Positions 8,097 through 16,702 of a stretch of 64,000 nt of DNA are shown piece by piece. Origin of the DNA: Rhodospirillales bacterium. Its GTDB lineage: Bacteria > Pseudomonadota > Alphaproteobacteria > Acetobacterales > Acetobacteraceae. The stretch covers positions 1-64,000 of the forward strand of contig JAFKLG010000057.1 of the NCBI GenBank assembly GCA_017304945.1. The letters are read 5' to 3'. The position numbers and the translations under genes are program-made. Positions within the stretch are counted from its first letter, which is position 1; each line of letters opens with the position of its first letter. The notes below the pieces were generated by a model that saw nothing but the letters and a program-made list of their open reading frames with translations, had not been told where the DNA came from and made no database searches.

Positions 8097-10162
8097 GCGT
8101 GCTGCTCGTCGCACCCGATCGGCCCATGGCGCTCGGCAACGGGCGGCTTGCCCTTTGGCGGAGCATGGGATCGACGGCTCAGTCTGGCTCAGACGGGAGC
8201 GGCTTGGCGGCGATTCCCGATCTCCAAGGTTGGTGGGACGCGAGCACGCCTGCCGGCGCGCGGGACGCGGTGGGAGCACCGCTCGTGTCCTGGGGCTCGG
8301 ACGCGCACAGCGTCGGCGATCGGTCCGGGCGAGGCGCGCCGCTTCTCCGCTACGTCACGACGTCGAGCAGTGTGGCCGCCCGGCCCGTTGCACGAGTTGC
8401 CGGACTGCTCGGGGGCATCGGAGCGCTCGTCACGACCCCACAAACATGGTCCCCTGCACTTGATCCCGATCTGGGATGGCAAACCGACGCGGTGCAGGTC
8501 GGGTCGGCAACGGCGTGGTCGTGCTTTCTCGTCTGGTCTCGCCCCAACTGGAAGCAATCCGGCATCCCCGCGACCGGCGCATCGGTGCTCATCTCCGCAT
8601 CAGGCACGCCGGTGCTTTCCGTGGAGGGGCGCGGCGGGGACGGCAACCTGATCCTGTTCCCGGGTCTATGGCAGACCGTCATCCGCTCAGGGTTTGCGCG
8701 ACGCCACACGCACGCCGTGCTGCTGTGCCACACCCCGGGGCACGGCATTGACGTCTGGGTGGATGGACAGGAGGCGGGCACTGGTCTGCCCTGTCCCCTG
8801 CAGGCACAGGAACCGCCGCCACTGCTGCTTCTGCATGACGCGACGATCCATGGCGCGGCGCAATGCTGGTTGCATGAGGCCGCGGTGTGGAACCGAGCCA
8901 TGACGGCGATCGAGGCTGCGACCGTCGCCACCCACGCGCGACGCTGGCCGAGCGGGCCACGTAAGGCCGTCTCGATCCTGGTGAACGGTCAGTCCAACGC
9001 CATCAACTACGCGATCAACGATGGCGCCGCATTGTTGCTTGCGAGAGGGATCGCGTGGCATCTGGGGGCGATCGCCTACAATGTGATCGCGCGCTTGGGG
9101 TCATCGGGTGGCTACACGATGGCGGCTGGGCATGGCCTCTATGCAGCACTCGGCAACTACCCAGGGGACTTCCTGCACGATCCTGGCGATGGTTCCTCCC
9201 CGTCAGGATGGGCACTGGGTGCGGATGGCCTGGCGCTTGCGAAGGCCCTGTCAGAGCTGTCGCCCGAGGATCTGGCTGATGTGCGGGCGATCCTGTGGCC
9301 CTGGAACGAGACGGACAGCCTTCGCGCATATGGCGAAAAGGCCACTTTCTCTGCCGCCGCGCCGCGCTTCCTGGGGTTGCTGCGGCAGATGATTGGTGAT
9401 TCGGACGCCGCGGTGCCGCTGGTGTGGTGGAACGCGATCCCCTATGGGGGCATCGGCGGAATTCAGATGCATCGTGAAGTCGTCGCGAGCCTGGCCGCGG
9501 ACAACTCGAAGAACGTGGTGATCGGCAATCCGCAGACCAGCGACAGTAATCCTCGCGGTGCAACCTGGGATCCGACCACCGGTGCCGTCGCTGGAGGCGA
9601 TCCGGCGCATCGGGACTCGATCGACAACCAGCGCTTCGCACGACTGGCGGCACCCGTCGTTGCGCGGCACCTCCTGAGCTCGGGTTTCCATGACACGCTT
9701 CCGGTCATCCCGGCGGGGCTGACGATTCGCGGCGGTCCCCGTATCGCCCATGTCTATCGGCAGAGCGCCGACACGTTGATCCTGACGATCGTCCACGATG
9801 CCGGCACCGATCTGGAAGTGCCCCTCCAGGCACAGCATGGAGCCGGATTCGCAGTGATGGATGGCGGCTCGATGATCGCACCGGGGCCGATCCGGGCGGC
9901 CACGCTGTGCACGAGGATCGATTCCACGCACTTGCTCGTGCGGCTCGAGCACCCCCTGACCAGCAGCAGCGAGCGGTGCCGCCTGTATTATCCGTACGGC
10001 CCGGTCGCGATCGGACGTGGCAACTGCGTCACGGACAATTTTGCGGCGGTGGCCAAGCCTGCCGGATGGGACATCGCCGACGACCTCGGCACGGCGTGGC
10101 GGGAGAACTTCCCGCTCGCGGCCACGGATATCGGCCTTCCCCTGAATGACTCGTCCGGGTGA
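8093..10162 (+). CDS. tail-associated protein with LamG-like and SGNH/sialate-O-acetylesterase-like domains
   Basis: A 689-residue protein; the ATG at 8093 overlaps the preceding stop. Residues about 40-285 look like a concanavalin/LamG-type carbohydrate-binding fold, starting 'LQGWWDAS' and including 'HGIDVWVDGQEAGTG'. Residues about 293-530 carry the two landmarks of SGNH hydrolases of the sialate O-acetylesterase type: 'NGQSNA' with candidate nucleophile Ser301, and 'DPAHRD' with Asp503/His506. The C-terminal 150 residues form a beta-rich tail. The likely role is removing acyl groups from host surface glycans during adsorption; this is inferred from fold and position. It is the last tail gene, only 13 bp from the host yqgE stop. 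Confidence 0.7.
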   Translation: MSVLLVAPDRPMALGNGRLALWRSMGSTAQSGSDGSGLAAIPDLQGWWDASTPAGARDAVGAPLVSWGSDAHSVGDRSGRGAPLLRYVTTSSSVAARPVARVAGLLGGIGALVTTPQTWSPALDPDLGWQTDAVQVGSATAWSCFLVWSRPNWKQSGIPATGASVLISASGTPVLSVEGRGGDGNLILFPGLWQTVIRSGFARRHTHAVLLCHTPGHGIDVWVDGQEAGTGLPCPLQAQEPPPLLLLHDATIHGAAQCWLHEAAVWNRAMTAIEAATVATHARRWPSGPRKAVSILVNGQSNAINYAINDGAALLLARGIAWHLGAIAYNVIARLGSSGGYTMAAGHGLYAALGNYPGDFLHDPGDGSSPSGWALGADGLALAKALSELSPEDLADVRAILWPWNETDSLRAYGEKATFSAAAPRFLGLLRQMIGDSDAAVPLVWWNAIPYGGIGGIQMHREVVASLAADNSKNVVIGNPQTSDSNPRGATWDPTTGAVAGGDPAHRDSIDNQRFARLAAPVVARHLLSSGFHDTLPVIPAGLTIRGGPRIAHVYRQSADTLILTIVHDAGTDLEVPLQAQHGAGFAVMDGGSMIAPGPIRAATLCTRIDSTHLLVRLEHPLTSSSERCRLYYPYGPVAIGRGNCVTDNFAAVAKPAGWDIADDLGTAWRENFPLAATDIGLPLNDSSG

Positions 10163-10175
10163 CGCGCACGCGACG

Positions 10176-10805
10176 TCAGGCGTGGCCCGCAGTGTCGGAC
10201 AGCAGCAACGGGTCGATCTTCAAGCGACCCAGGGCGCGCCGCCACTTCGTGTCATAGTCGAGGTCGAAGATGAGCGCGTCCTCCGGCTCGACGGACAACC
10301 AGGCGTTGGCCTGGATCTCCTGGTCGAGCTGGCCGGGCCCCCACCCCGCGTATCCGAGCGCAAGGAGGCAGGCGCGCGGGCCTGCTCCTCCCGCGACGAC
10401 GCGGAGCACGTCCAGGCTGGCCGTCAGCGCCAGCGAATTGTTGACCGCAAGGCTACCCTCGCCGGTCCAGTCGGCGGTGTGCAGCATGAAGCCTCGGGCC
10501 GCATCCACCGGACCTCCGGCGCACATTGGCGCGGCGCGAACCGGCGGAGTTGGCTTGATGTCGAGCTGGGTCAGCAAGTCGGCAAAGGATGGTCGTAGAA
10601 TCGGTCGGTTGAGCACCAGGCCCATCGCACCGTCCGAGGTGTGGGCACAGATGCAGATCACCGTCCGCGCGAAGCGGGGATCCGTCATGCTGGGCATCGC
10701 GATCAGCAATTGGCCGGCGAGGAACCCGGGGGTTGCAGTCGGGATCGGGTCGGTCGGAATGGGATCGGGTGGCGGGGACATCTGCTTGATGGTGCTCTGC
10801 GGCAT
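10176..10805 (-). CDS. yqgE: YqgE/AlgH family protein
   Basis: A 209-residue member of the DUF179 family, named after AlgH and of unresolved biochemical function. The family core is clear: 'GFLAGQLLIAMPSMTDPRFA', then 'VICICAHTSDGAMGLVLNRP', a 'GGPVD' turn and 'LGYAGWGPGQLDQEIQANAW'. The family is usually about 185-190 residues, so the first 20-25 residues (Pro-rich, 'PPPDPIPTDPIPTA') are an extension. The ATG at 10781 is an equally plausible start and neither has a strong ribosome site. It is divergent from the peroxiredoxin gene across a 145-bp gap containing an imperfect G/C hairpin (about 10847-10879). Confidence 0.88.
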   Translation of the reverse strand: MPQSTIKQMSPPPDPIPTDPIPTATPGFLAGQLLIAMPSMTDPRFARTVICICAHTSDGAMGLVLNRPILRPSFADLLTQLDIKPTPPVRAAPMCAGGPVDAARGFMLHTADWTGEGSLAVNNSLALTASLDVLRVVAGGAGPRACLLALGYAGWGPGQLDQEIQANAWLSVEPEDALIFDLDYDTKWRRALGRLKIDPLLLSDTAGHA

Positions 10806-10950
10806 TGACAGATTCTGGTGGTGCAGGGGCCCCCACGCAAGCACCCGTCGGCCTGCCCCTGGCCAGACGGGGCGGCGACAGGTAGGAATCGCGGGCCGGC
10901 ATGGCACTCGCCTGCCGATCCGTTGTCCCAATGGGGGAGCTAGAGGGTCC

Positions 10951-11433
10951 ATGACAGTCAAGATCGGCGACACGATCCCATCGATGAAACTGATGATGGC
11001 TACGGCTGACGGGCCGAAGGAAGTCAGCACGGATGAGATCTTCAAGGGCAAGAAAGTCGTGCTCTTCGCGGTGCCGGGCGCTTTCACGCCGACCTGCAGC
11101 GCCAAGCACCTTCCCGGCTTCGTCCAGCATGCGGACGAGCTGAAGGCGAAGGGTGTCGACACGATCGCCTGCATCTCGGTGAACGACGCCTTCGTGATGG
11201 GCGCGTGGGGCAAGGACCAGGGCACCGGCGACAAGATCATGATGCTTGCCGACGGTGCCGCCCAGTTCACCAAGGCGCTGGGCCTCGAGCTCGACCTGAA
11301 TGCGCGTGGGATGGGATGGCGCAGCCAGCGTTATGCGCTGGTGGCCGAAGACGGCGTGGTGAAGCAGCTTGCGGTCGAAGCCCCGGGTGGGTTCGACGTC
11401 AGCCGCGCCGAGGCGATCCTCGCCGGTCTCTGA
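10951..11433 (+). CDS. peroxiredoxin, Prx5 type
   Basis: A 160-residue cytosolic thiol peroxidase that reduces H2O2 and alkyl hydroperoxides. The peroxidatic site is 'PGAFTPTCS' with Cys49. The protein has the short Prx5-class layout ('FAVPGAFTPTC', 'ACISVNDAFVMGAWG', 'LGLELDL', 'RSQRYALVAEDGVV'). This class normally draws electrons from glutaredoxin/glutathione or thioredoxin; no fused glutaredoxin domain is present here. The ATG at 10951 is chosen because the protein then starts at the family N-terminus ('MTVKIGDTIP') behind a purine-rich GGGGGAG/AGAGGG stretch. Longer in-frame extensions are antisense to yqgE. Confidence 0.9.
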   Translation: MTVKIGDTIPSMKLMMATADGPKEVSTDEIFKGKKVVLFAVPGAFTPTCSAKHLPGFVQHADELKAKGVDTIACISVNDAFVMGAWGKDQGTGDKIMMLADGAAQFTKALGLELDLNARGMGWRSQRYALVAEDGVVKQLAVEAPGGFDVSRAEAILAGL

Positions 11434-11440
11434 TGAGGCA

Positions 11441-11470
11441 GGTCCCGCTCCCGACGACCGGGGCGGGACC
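11441..11470. terminator. bidirectional terminator-like hairpin
   Basis: An 11-bp stem with one mismatch (GGTCCCGCTCC against GGGGCGGGACC) and an 8-base loop lies exactly between the convergent ends of the peroxiredoxin gene and der. There is no long T tract, so efficiency is unknown. Position and symmetry fit a shared terminator. Confidence 0.55.
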
Positions 11471-11472
11471 GG

Positions 11473-12807
11473 TCATGAATCAAAGGGGTTCTTCGAGCCG
11501 CGGAACATGACTCGGATGGGAGTGCCGGGCAGGCCGAAGCTCTCCCGGAGCGCATTCGACAGGTAGCGCCGGTAATCCTCTGGCGTGGCTTCGGCGCGCG
11601 TGCCGAACACGACGAAGGTCGGCGGCCTTGCCTTGCTCTGGGTGATGTAGCGCAGCTTGAGCCGCCGGCCGTCTACCAGCGGTGGCTGATGACGCTCCAG
11701 CGCCTCCTCGAACCACCGGTTGAGCGCCCCGGTGGGAACACGCATGTTCCAGATCGCGTGCGCCTGCCGGACGGCGGGCAGAATGCGTTCCGTCCCCGCG
11801 CCGGTGAGGGCAGAGAGCGTCACCACGGGAACGCCCTTCATCTGCGCCAAGCTCTCGCTGAGCCGTTCCGCTATGGTCTGGCGGAGGGTCTGGCGATCCG
11901 GCACCACATCCCACTTGTTGAGGGCGATGACACAGGCGCGGCCTTCCCGCTCGATCAGGCGCGCGATCTGCAGATCCTGATCATGCAGTCCCTCGGTCGC
12001 ATCGATCACCAGGACGACCACCTCGGCCATTTTCAGCGCCTCGATGCTGGCGCTTGCCGACATCCGCTCGAGCGGCGCCTCGATCCGCGCACGGCGGCGC
12101 AAGCCAGCTGTGTCGACCAGCTCGAACCGGTGGCCCTCGGCGTCCGTCAGGACGACCGCGATGGCATCGCGGGTGAGCCCCGGTTCGGGGCCGGTGATCA
12201 TCCGTTCCTCCCCGATCAGCCGGTTCAGGAGCGTTGATTTTCCCGCGTTCGGGCGCCCCACGATGGCGAGCTTGAGCGGCTTCTCATCGTTGTCGGCGGT
12301 GGCTTCGGGCTCTGGCGGCAGCAGAGAGACGATCTCGGACATCAGGTCCGAAATTCCCTCTCCATGTTCGGCCGAGACCGCCACCGGCTCACCGAGGCCA
12401 AGCTCGTAGGCATCCAGCAGGGCGGAGGAAGCGGCGCGACCCTCGGCCTTGTTGGCGACGAGCAGCACCGGCTTGCCCTGGCGACGGAGCCACTGGCCGA
12501 AATGGCGGTCGGCCGGAGTCAGCCCCGCCCGTGCATCGACCACGAACAGCACCAGATCGGCCTGTGTCACCGCGGTCGCCGATCCGGCGCGCATGCGGCC
12601 TGACAGGGTCTCGGGGGCGGATTCCTCGAGACCGGCAGTGTCGACCAGGCGCACGGTGCGCCCGCGCATCAGCGCCTCGGCTTCCTTGCGGTCGCGTGTG
12701 ACGCCGGGCGTGTCGGCGACCAGGGCCACCCGCCGGCCAACCAGCCGATTGAACAGCGTCGACTTACCGACGTTCGGCCGACCGGCGATGGCGACGACCG
12801 GCATCAT
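11473..12807 (-). CDS. der: GTPase Der (EngA), 50S ribosome assembly
   Basis: An essential double-GTPase that acts in late maturation of the large ribosomal subunit. Two tandem G domains are visible: the first P-loop 'GRPNVGKS' at residues 9-16 and the second 'GRPNAGKS' from residue 184. Each has its DTPG/DTAG and NKxD-type motifs ('NKAEG' in domain 1, a variant; 'NKWD' in domain 2). A C-terminal KH-like domain follows ('LKLRYITQSKARPPTFVVF'). The 444-residue length is typical. It starts 4 bp after the bamB stop and is probably co-transcribed with bamB and the yfgM-like gene, the same order as in E. coli. Confidence 0.96.
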   Translation of the reverse strand: MMPVVAIAGRPNVGKSTLFNRLVGRRVALVADTPGVTRDRKEAEALMRGRTVRLVDTAGLEESAPETLSGRMRAGSATAVTQADLVLFVVDARAGLTPADRHFGQWLRRQGKPVLLVANKAEGRAASSALLDAYELGLGEPVAVSAEHGEGISDLMSEIVSLLPPEPEATADNDEKPLKLAIVGRPNAGKSTLLNRLIGEERMITGPEPGLTRDAIAVVLTDAEGHRFELVDTAGLRRRARIEAPLERMSASASIEALKMAEVVVLVIDATEGLHDQDLQIARLIEREGRACVIALNKWDVVPDRQTLRQTIAERLSESLAQMKGVPVVTLSALTGAGTERILPAVRQAHAIWNMRVPTGALNRWFEEALERHQPPLVDGRRLKLRYITQSKARPPTFVVFGTRAEATPEDYRRYLSNALRESFGLPGTPIRVMFRGSKNPFDS

Positions 12808-12811
12808 GTGG

Positions 12812-14182
12812 TCAGCGCAGCGCCATCAGGCGCCCGTCATCGGCGATCAGCAGCAGCGTCCCCTCGGCGACGACGGGACCCACTGGGGCCGCGGGGTCCG
12901 AGAGCGGCTGCCGGCCCAGGATCTCCCCCGTATAGGGGCTGATCGCGAGCGCCTCGCTGCTGGTGCTGGTGACGACCAGTCGATCTCCAGCCAGGATTGG
13001 CCCGTACCAGGTGATCGAATCCTTCTGCTTCTCCGGGTTCTCCCAGCGGGGCAGGGCGGTCACCCACGCCACTCGGCCATCATCGACGCTGATCGCGGCC
13101 ATTTCCTGCGAGGCAGAGACGACGAACATCCAGTCACCCGCCACATACGGGGTGTCCTCGCCGGCGATCTGACGTTCCCAGAGGCGGCGCCCCGTCGGCA
13201 GATCCAGACCAAGGGCGAGCCCGCCCATGCTGATCGCAAAAACGCGGCCGTTGCTGATGACGGGGAGGCCGCGAATCGAGGACAGGTCCGCCAGGCTCCC
13301 GCGTCCACGCGCGGCGCCCAGGCTGTCCGTCCAGATCAGGGTACCGCTATCGGCGCGCAGGCCGGCGATCTCGCCTGACCCAAATCCCGCCACCACGATG
13401 CCCCGCGCATAGGCCGGCGCGGGCTGGCCCAGCATCTCGGTCGGACCGCTCGATGCCTGGTGGCTCCACAGGGTTCGTCCGTCTTCGGCGGCGAGCGTGA
13501 GAAGCCGGTCCTCGATCGTGATCAGGAACAGGCGCCCTTCGGCAACCGTGGGCGCCGAACGTGCCGGAACGGCGATGTTGCGGCGCCACTTCACCGTGCC
13601 CTTGGTCGCATCCAGCGCCACGAGTTCGGCGATCCCGTTGACCGCGTAGAGCGTGCCCTGCTCGACGGCGAGACCACCGCCCGTATTGGTGCTGTCGCTG
13701 TCCTCCGGCTTGGTATCGAAGCGCCAGAGTCGCGAACCGTTCGACAGCGAGAAGGCGCTCACGACGGCCGCCGAGTCCATGGTGTAGACGACCCCGTCCA
13801 CCACCACGGGCTGCGCCAGGATCTTGCGGCGGTAGCCTCCGCCCGCACCAATATCGGCGGTCCAGGCCTGCGCAAGCTGTTCCCCGGCGGCCAGATGGCC
13901 CATCAAATGGGATGGGTTTCCGCCCGCCTGCGGCCACGCCGCGTTGCGAACCGGCGGCGGCAGCACAACTTTCGGCACACCCTCATCGACGGAGAGCCCG
14001 CGACGGTTCGGGATCACCGGCTCGCGGTGACCGGGCAGAGGTTTCTTCGAACTGCCGAACCAGTCGTCGAACAGGCCGCAGCCGGCCAGGGCGAGCGGTG
14101 AGAGCAAGGCGATCCCACGTCCCAGGCCGCGTCGCGTCAGGTCCATACGCATCCCAGGGGCCACGCCGGGTTTCTCATCCAT
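12812..14182 (-). CDS. bamB: outer membrane assembly lipoprotein BamB-like, PQQ-type beta-propeller
   Basis: BamB is the propeller lipoprotein of the BAM complex that inserts beta-barrel proteins in the outer membrane. A signal sequence ends in the lipobox 'LAGC' (Cys35 from this start; starts at M11 or M13 are also possible and give a more usual signal length). The rest is a series of propeller blades with recurring Trp-bearing turns ('GSRLWRFDTK', 'GTVKWRRNIA', 'GRTLWSHQAS', 'GRRLWERQIA', 'GRVAWVTALP'). It lies between the yfgM-like gene and der, which fixes the identity over PQQ dehydrogenases. Its length (456) is longer than the E. coli protein because of a Pro-rich linker after the lipobox. 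Confidence 0.9.
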   Translation of the reverse strand: MDEKPGVAPGMRMDLTRRGLGRGIALLSPLALAGCGLFDDWFGSSKKPLPGHREPVIPNRRGLSVDEGVPKVVLPPPVRNAAWPQAGGNPSHLMGHLAAGEQLAQAWTADIGAGGGYRRKILAQPVVVDGVVYTMDSAAVVSAFSLSNGSRLWRFDTKPEDSDSTNTGGGLAVEQGTLYAVNGIAELVALDATKGTVKWRRNIAVPARSAPTVAEGRLFLITIEDRLLTLAAEDGRTLWSHQASSGPTEMLGQPAPAYARGIVVAGFGSGEIAGLRADSGTLIWTDSLGAARGRGSLADLSSIRGLPVISNGRVFAISMGGLALGLDLPTGRRLWERQIAGEDTPYVAGDWMFVVSASQEMAAISVDDGRVAWVTALPRWENPEKQKDSITWYGPILAGDRLVVTSTSSEALAISPYTGEILGRQPLSDPAAPVGPVVAEGTLLLIADDGRLMALR

Positions 14183-14188
14183 CGTCTC

Positions 14189-14851
14189 TCATCCACCCAG
14201 CTTGGAGATCAGGGAGCTGCTGCGCCCGCGTACGCCGGCGGGCGCGGTGACGTCGTCGGCAAGCTGCCGGAACGCGGTCTTGGCCGCATCCGTCTTGCCC
14301 TGGCGCAGATCAAGCAGCGCGAGCTGCTCGCGCGCCAGCGCCCGCCACGGATTGTTCGGCTGAGTCAGCGCTTGCAGCCGGGGCGCGATCTGCGCGGGAT
14401 CGCCGTGGTCGATCTGGTGTTGCGCCCAGTTCAGCGTCGCCAGGTCTCGGAGCAGCGGATCGGCCGAACCGTCGGCCGCCACCTGATCCCAGAGGCCGAG
14501 TGCGCCCGGCAGATCCCCGGTTTCCGCCTTCAGGGCCGCCGCGCGCAGGCGGGCGAGGGTGCGATAGCCCTCGGGTGCCGCGCTGGCGAGGGCGTCGAGT
14601 GCGCCGATCGTGGCCGGACGCGCGGCGATGGCCGTGGGTGTGGACGCGTCGGCCATGGCCATCGCGTTCACGTAGCTGACCGCGGCGGCGGCGTCCTGCT
14701 TGGACTGCCACCAGCGCCAGGCCTGCCACCCGCCGGCGATGGCCACGACCAGGATCACGGCGCCAACGATGACGCCGCCATAGCGGAGAAGCAGTCTCTG
14801 CGCCCGTTCGGCGCGCAGTTCCTCTTCCACCTCGTCGAAGATATCGACCAC
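14189..14851 (-). CDS. YfgM-like tetratricopeptide membrane protein
   Basis: A 220-residue inner-membrane protein with a short cytoplasmic helix, one transmembrane segment (about residues 25-46) and a periplasmic TPR-like domain. E. coli YfgM is an ancillary SecYEG subunit and chaperone partner. I choose a GTG start at 14851: it gives the family N-terminus 'MVDIFDEVEEELR', has a GAGAGAG ribosome site 5-10 bases upstream, and avoids overlap with the divergent lipoprotein gene. TPR-type helices are visible around 'LARLRAAALKAETGDLPGAL' and 'ALAREQLALLDLRQGKTDAA'. It is first in the yfgM-bamB-der operon. Confidence 0.82.
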   Translation of the reverse strand: MVDIFDEVEEELRAERAQRLLLRYGGVIVGAVILVVAIAGGWQAWRWWQSKQDAAAAVSYVNAMAMADASTPTAIAARPATIGALDALASAAPEGYRTLARLRAAALKAETGDLPGALGLWDQVAADGSADPLLRDLATLNWAQHQIDHGDPAQIAPRLQALTQPNNPWRALAREQLALLDLRQGKTDAAKTAFRQLADDVTAPAGVRGRSSSLISKLGG

Positions 14852-14971
14852 GAACTCTCTCGCTGCCTCGTCGCTTGCCCTTCGGGGCGGCGGACCATAC
14901 CCGCGCGGACTGCCGCGGGCAAACGCGGCGGCGTGAACGATCGGTTCATGATTTGGCGGCACCATCCAGGC

Positions 14972-15337
14972 ATGCGTCGATGCCTCTTGCCGTTGCTGTT
15001 GCTCACCGCGTGCGGCATGACCCCCGAACAGGGTCTCACCGGGGCCGCGGGCACGATGATCGGCAGCATCGCCATCATTCATCGCAGCCCGTTCGACGCC
15101 GTCTATTCGCTGATTACCGGGCGGGACTGCTCGATCGTCCGGCTGGACGAAAACAAATCGTATTGCCGCCCGGTGGAACCGCCGCCGGAGCCGCCGCGGT
15201 TCTGCACCCGTAGCCTGGGCGTGGTGGATTGCTGGATGGACCCGGCGAAGCTGCCGGCTCCGCAGCAGGAGGTGGCGGACGGCCCGCGTGTCCTGACCGA
15301 GCAGCAGGAGGCGTACCGGACGCGGCGCTGGCCGTAG
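14972..15337 (+). CDS. small lipoprotein of unknown function
   Basis: A 121-residue protein beginning 'MRRCLLPLLLLTAC', a compact signal peptide with lipobox LTAC (Cys14), so an exported lipoprotein. An alternative start at 14948 adds eight residues. The mature part is short and Pro-rich with four further cysteines ('GRDC', 'SYC', 'RFC', 'VDC') that could form two disulfides. No family is recognised. It is divergent from the yfgM-like gene and its 3' end is only 6 bp from the convergent dihydroorotase-family gene. Confidence that it is a real gene is fair because the signal peptide is convincing. Confidence 0.6.
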   Translation: MRRCLLPLLLLTACGMTPEQGLTGAAGTMIGSIAIIHRSPFDAVYSLITGRDCSIVRLDENKSYCRPVEPPPEPPRFCTRSLGVVDCWMDPAKLPAPQQEVADGPRVLTEQQEAYRTRRWP

Positions 15338-15343
15338 CCAGGC

Positions 15344-16669
15344 TCACCCGGCGAATTTCACCAGCTTGCCCATGGGCGCGCCCAGGACCGCATCCTCCCG
15401 CATGACGGTGCGGCCGCGGATGATGGTTGCCACCGGCCAGCCGGTGATGTCCATGCCAGCAAAGGGGGTCCAGCCGCAGGGGGAGACGATCCAGGACTCC
15501 TCGATTCGCCTCTGGTGCTTCATGTCCACCAGCGTGAAATCGGCGTCATACCCGGCCGCGAGGCGTCCCTTGCCGACCACGCCATAGACCCGCGCCGGCC
15601 CGGCGCACAGCAGGTCGACCATCCGTGTCAGGGACAGGCGTCCGGCATTCACGTGGTTCAGCATCACGGGGACCAGTGTCTGCACCCCGGTGAGCCCGGC
15701 AGGGCAGTCGGGCCAGGGCAACAGCTTCTTCGCCCGCGGATGCGGCGCGTGGTCGGAGCCGACGGTGTCCACGGTGCCGTCGTTGATCGCCTTCCAGGCC
15801 GCGTCCTGGTGCGCCTGGCCGCGGATCGGCGGGTTCATCACGCCGAACCCCTTCAGGGTCTCATAGCAATCGGGGGCCACCTGCGTGAGGTGGTTGACCA
15901 GGACCTCGCAGGTCGCGATGTCGCGGTAGTCCTTCAGGTAGTCGAGTTCCTGCGCCGTCGAGACATGCAGGATGTGCGCGGGACGCGCGGTTTTGCGGGC
16001 CAGCGCCATCAACCGACGCGTGCCGAGGAACGCGCACTCCTCGTCCCGCCATTCCATGTGGCAGGTGTAGGGATCGCCCGACTTGAACAGCGGCTTGCGG
16101 GCCTGCAGCCGATACTCGTCCTCGCTGTGATAGGCGATCCGGCGCCGGCCGGCGCGCATCACCTTCTCCAGGTGCTCGTCGTCCTCCACCATCAGGTCGC
16201 CGGTGGAGCTGCCGGCGAAGATCTTGATGCCGCACACGCCACGGCCCAGTTCGAGGTCGGCCAGCGCAGGGATGTTGGTCTTGGTGCCGCCGACATAGAG
16301 GCCCATGTCGCACCAGGCCTCGCGTTCCACGTAGTCCTGCTTCCACGCGAGCCGTTCGGCATCGACGATCGATGGGCTGGTGTTCGGCATGTCGAACACC
16401 GCCGTAAGTCCCCCCAGGATGGCCGCCTTCGTGCCGGTCGGGATCGTCTCGACCGCCTTGTCGCCCGGATCCCGCAGATGCACGTGCGGGTCGATCAGCC
16501 CGGGTAGCACGTGCAGGCCCGCCGCATCGATCACCTCGTCCGCGGTGGCGGCGGCCGGCACGCCCAGATCGGCGATCCGGCCGTTCCGCACCCCGACATC
16601 GGTCGCCTCGCTGCCCCACGGCAGCACGCAGGTGCCGTTGCGAATCAGCAGGTCATAGTGGGCGGACAT
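15344..16669 (-). CDS. dihydroorotase-family amidohydrolase
   Basis: A 441-residue metal-dependent cyclic amidohydrolase. Visible active-site elements are 'DPHVHLRDPG' (His62, His64), 'CGIKIF' (Lys149, the usual carboxylated lysine position), His181, His235 and 'SDHAPH' (Asp306). Class I dihydroorotases, allantoinases and hydantoinases share this layout. Overall the sequence looks closest to the PyrC/dihydroorotase group, which converts carbamoyl-aspartate to dihydroorotate in pyrimidine synthesis. An AGGAGT site precedes the ATG. It is the last gene of the pcaH-pcaG-pcaB transcription unit (33-bp gap), which is unusual for a pyrimidine gene, so a catabolic cyclic-amide substrate is possible. 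Confidence 0.78.
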   Translation of the reverse strand: MSAHYDLLIRNGTCVLPWGSEATDVGVRNGRIADLGVPAAATADEVIDAAGLHVLPGLIDPHVHLRDPGDKAVETIPTGTKAAILGGLTAVFDMPNTSPSIVDAERLAWKQDYVEREAWCDMGLYVGGTKTNIPALADLELGRGVCGIKIFAGSSTGDLMVEDDEHLEKVMRAGRRRIAYHSEDEYRLQARKPLFKSGDPYTCHMEWRDEECAFLGTRRLMALARKTARPAHILHVSTAQELDYLKDYRDIATCEVLVNHLTQVAPDCYETLKGFGVMNPPIRGQAHQDAAWKAINDGTVDTVGSDHAPHPRAKKLLPWPDCPAGLTGVQTLVPVMLNHVNAGRLSLTRMVDLLCAGPARVYGVVGKGRLAAGYDADFTLVDMKHQRRIEESWIVSPCGWTPFAGMDITGWPVATIIRGRTVMREDAVLGAPMGKLVKFAG

Positions 16670-16702
16670 GGCGGAAACTCCTGCAGGCGAAGAATTGGGC
16701 GG

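Noticed and set aside
1..10162. Type VI secretion baseplate
   Set aside because: The fibre proteins with KxYVD repeats, fibronectin domains and glycine-rich tip are phage-type, and no Tss core genes are seen.
12812..14182. PQQ-dependent dehydrogenase
   Set aside because: The propeller repeats alone fit, but the lipobox and the yfgM-bamB-der order identify BamB.
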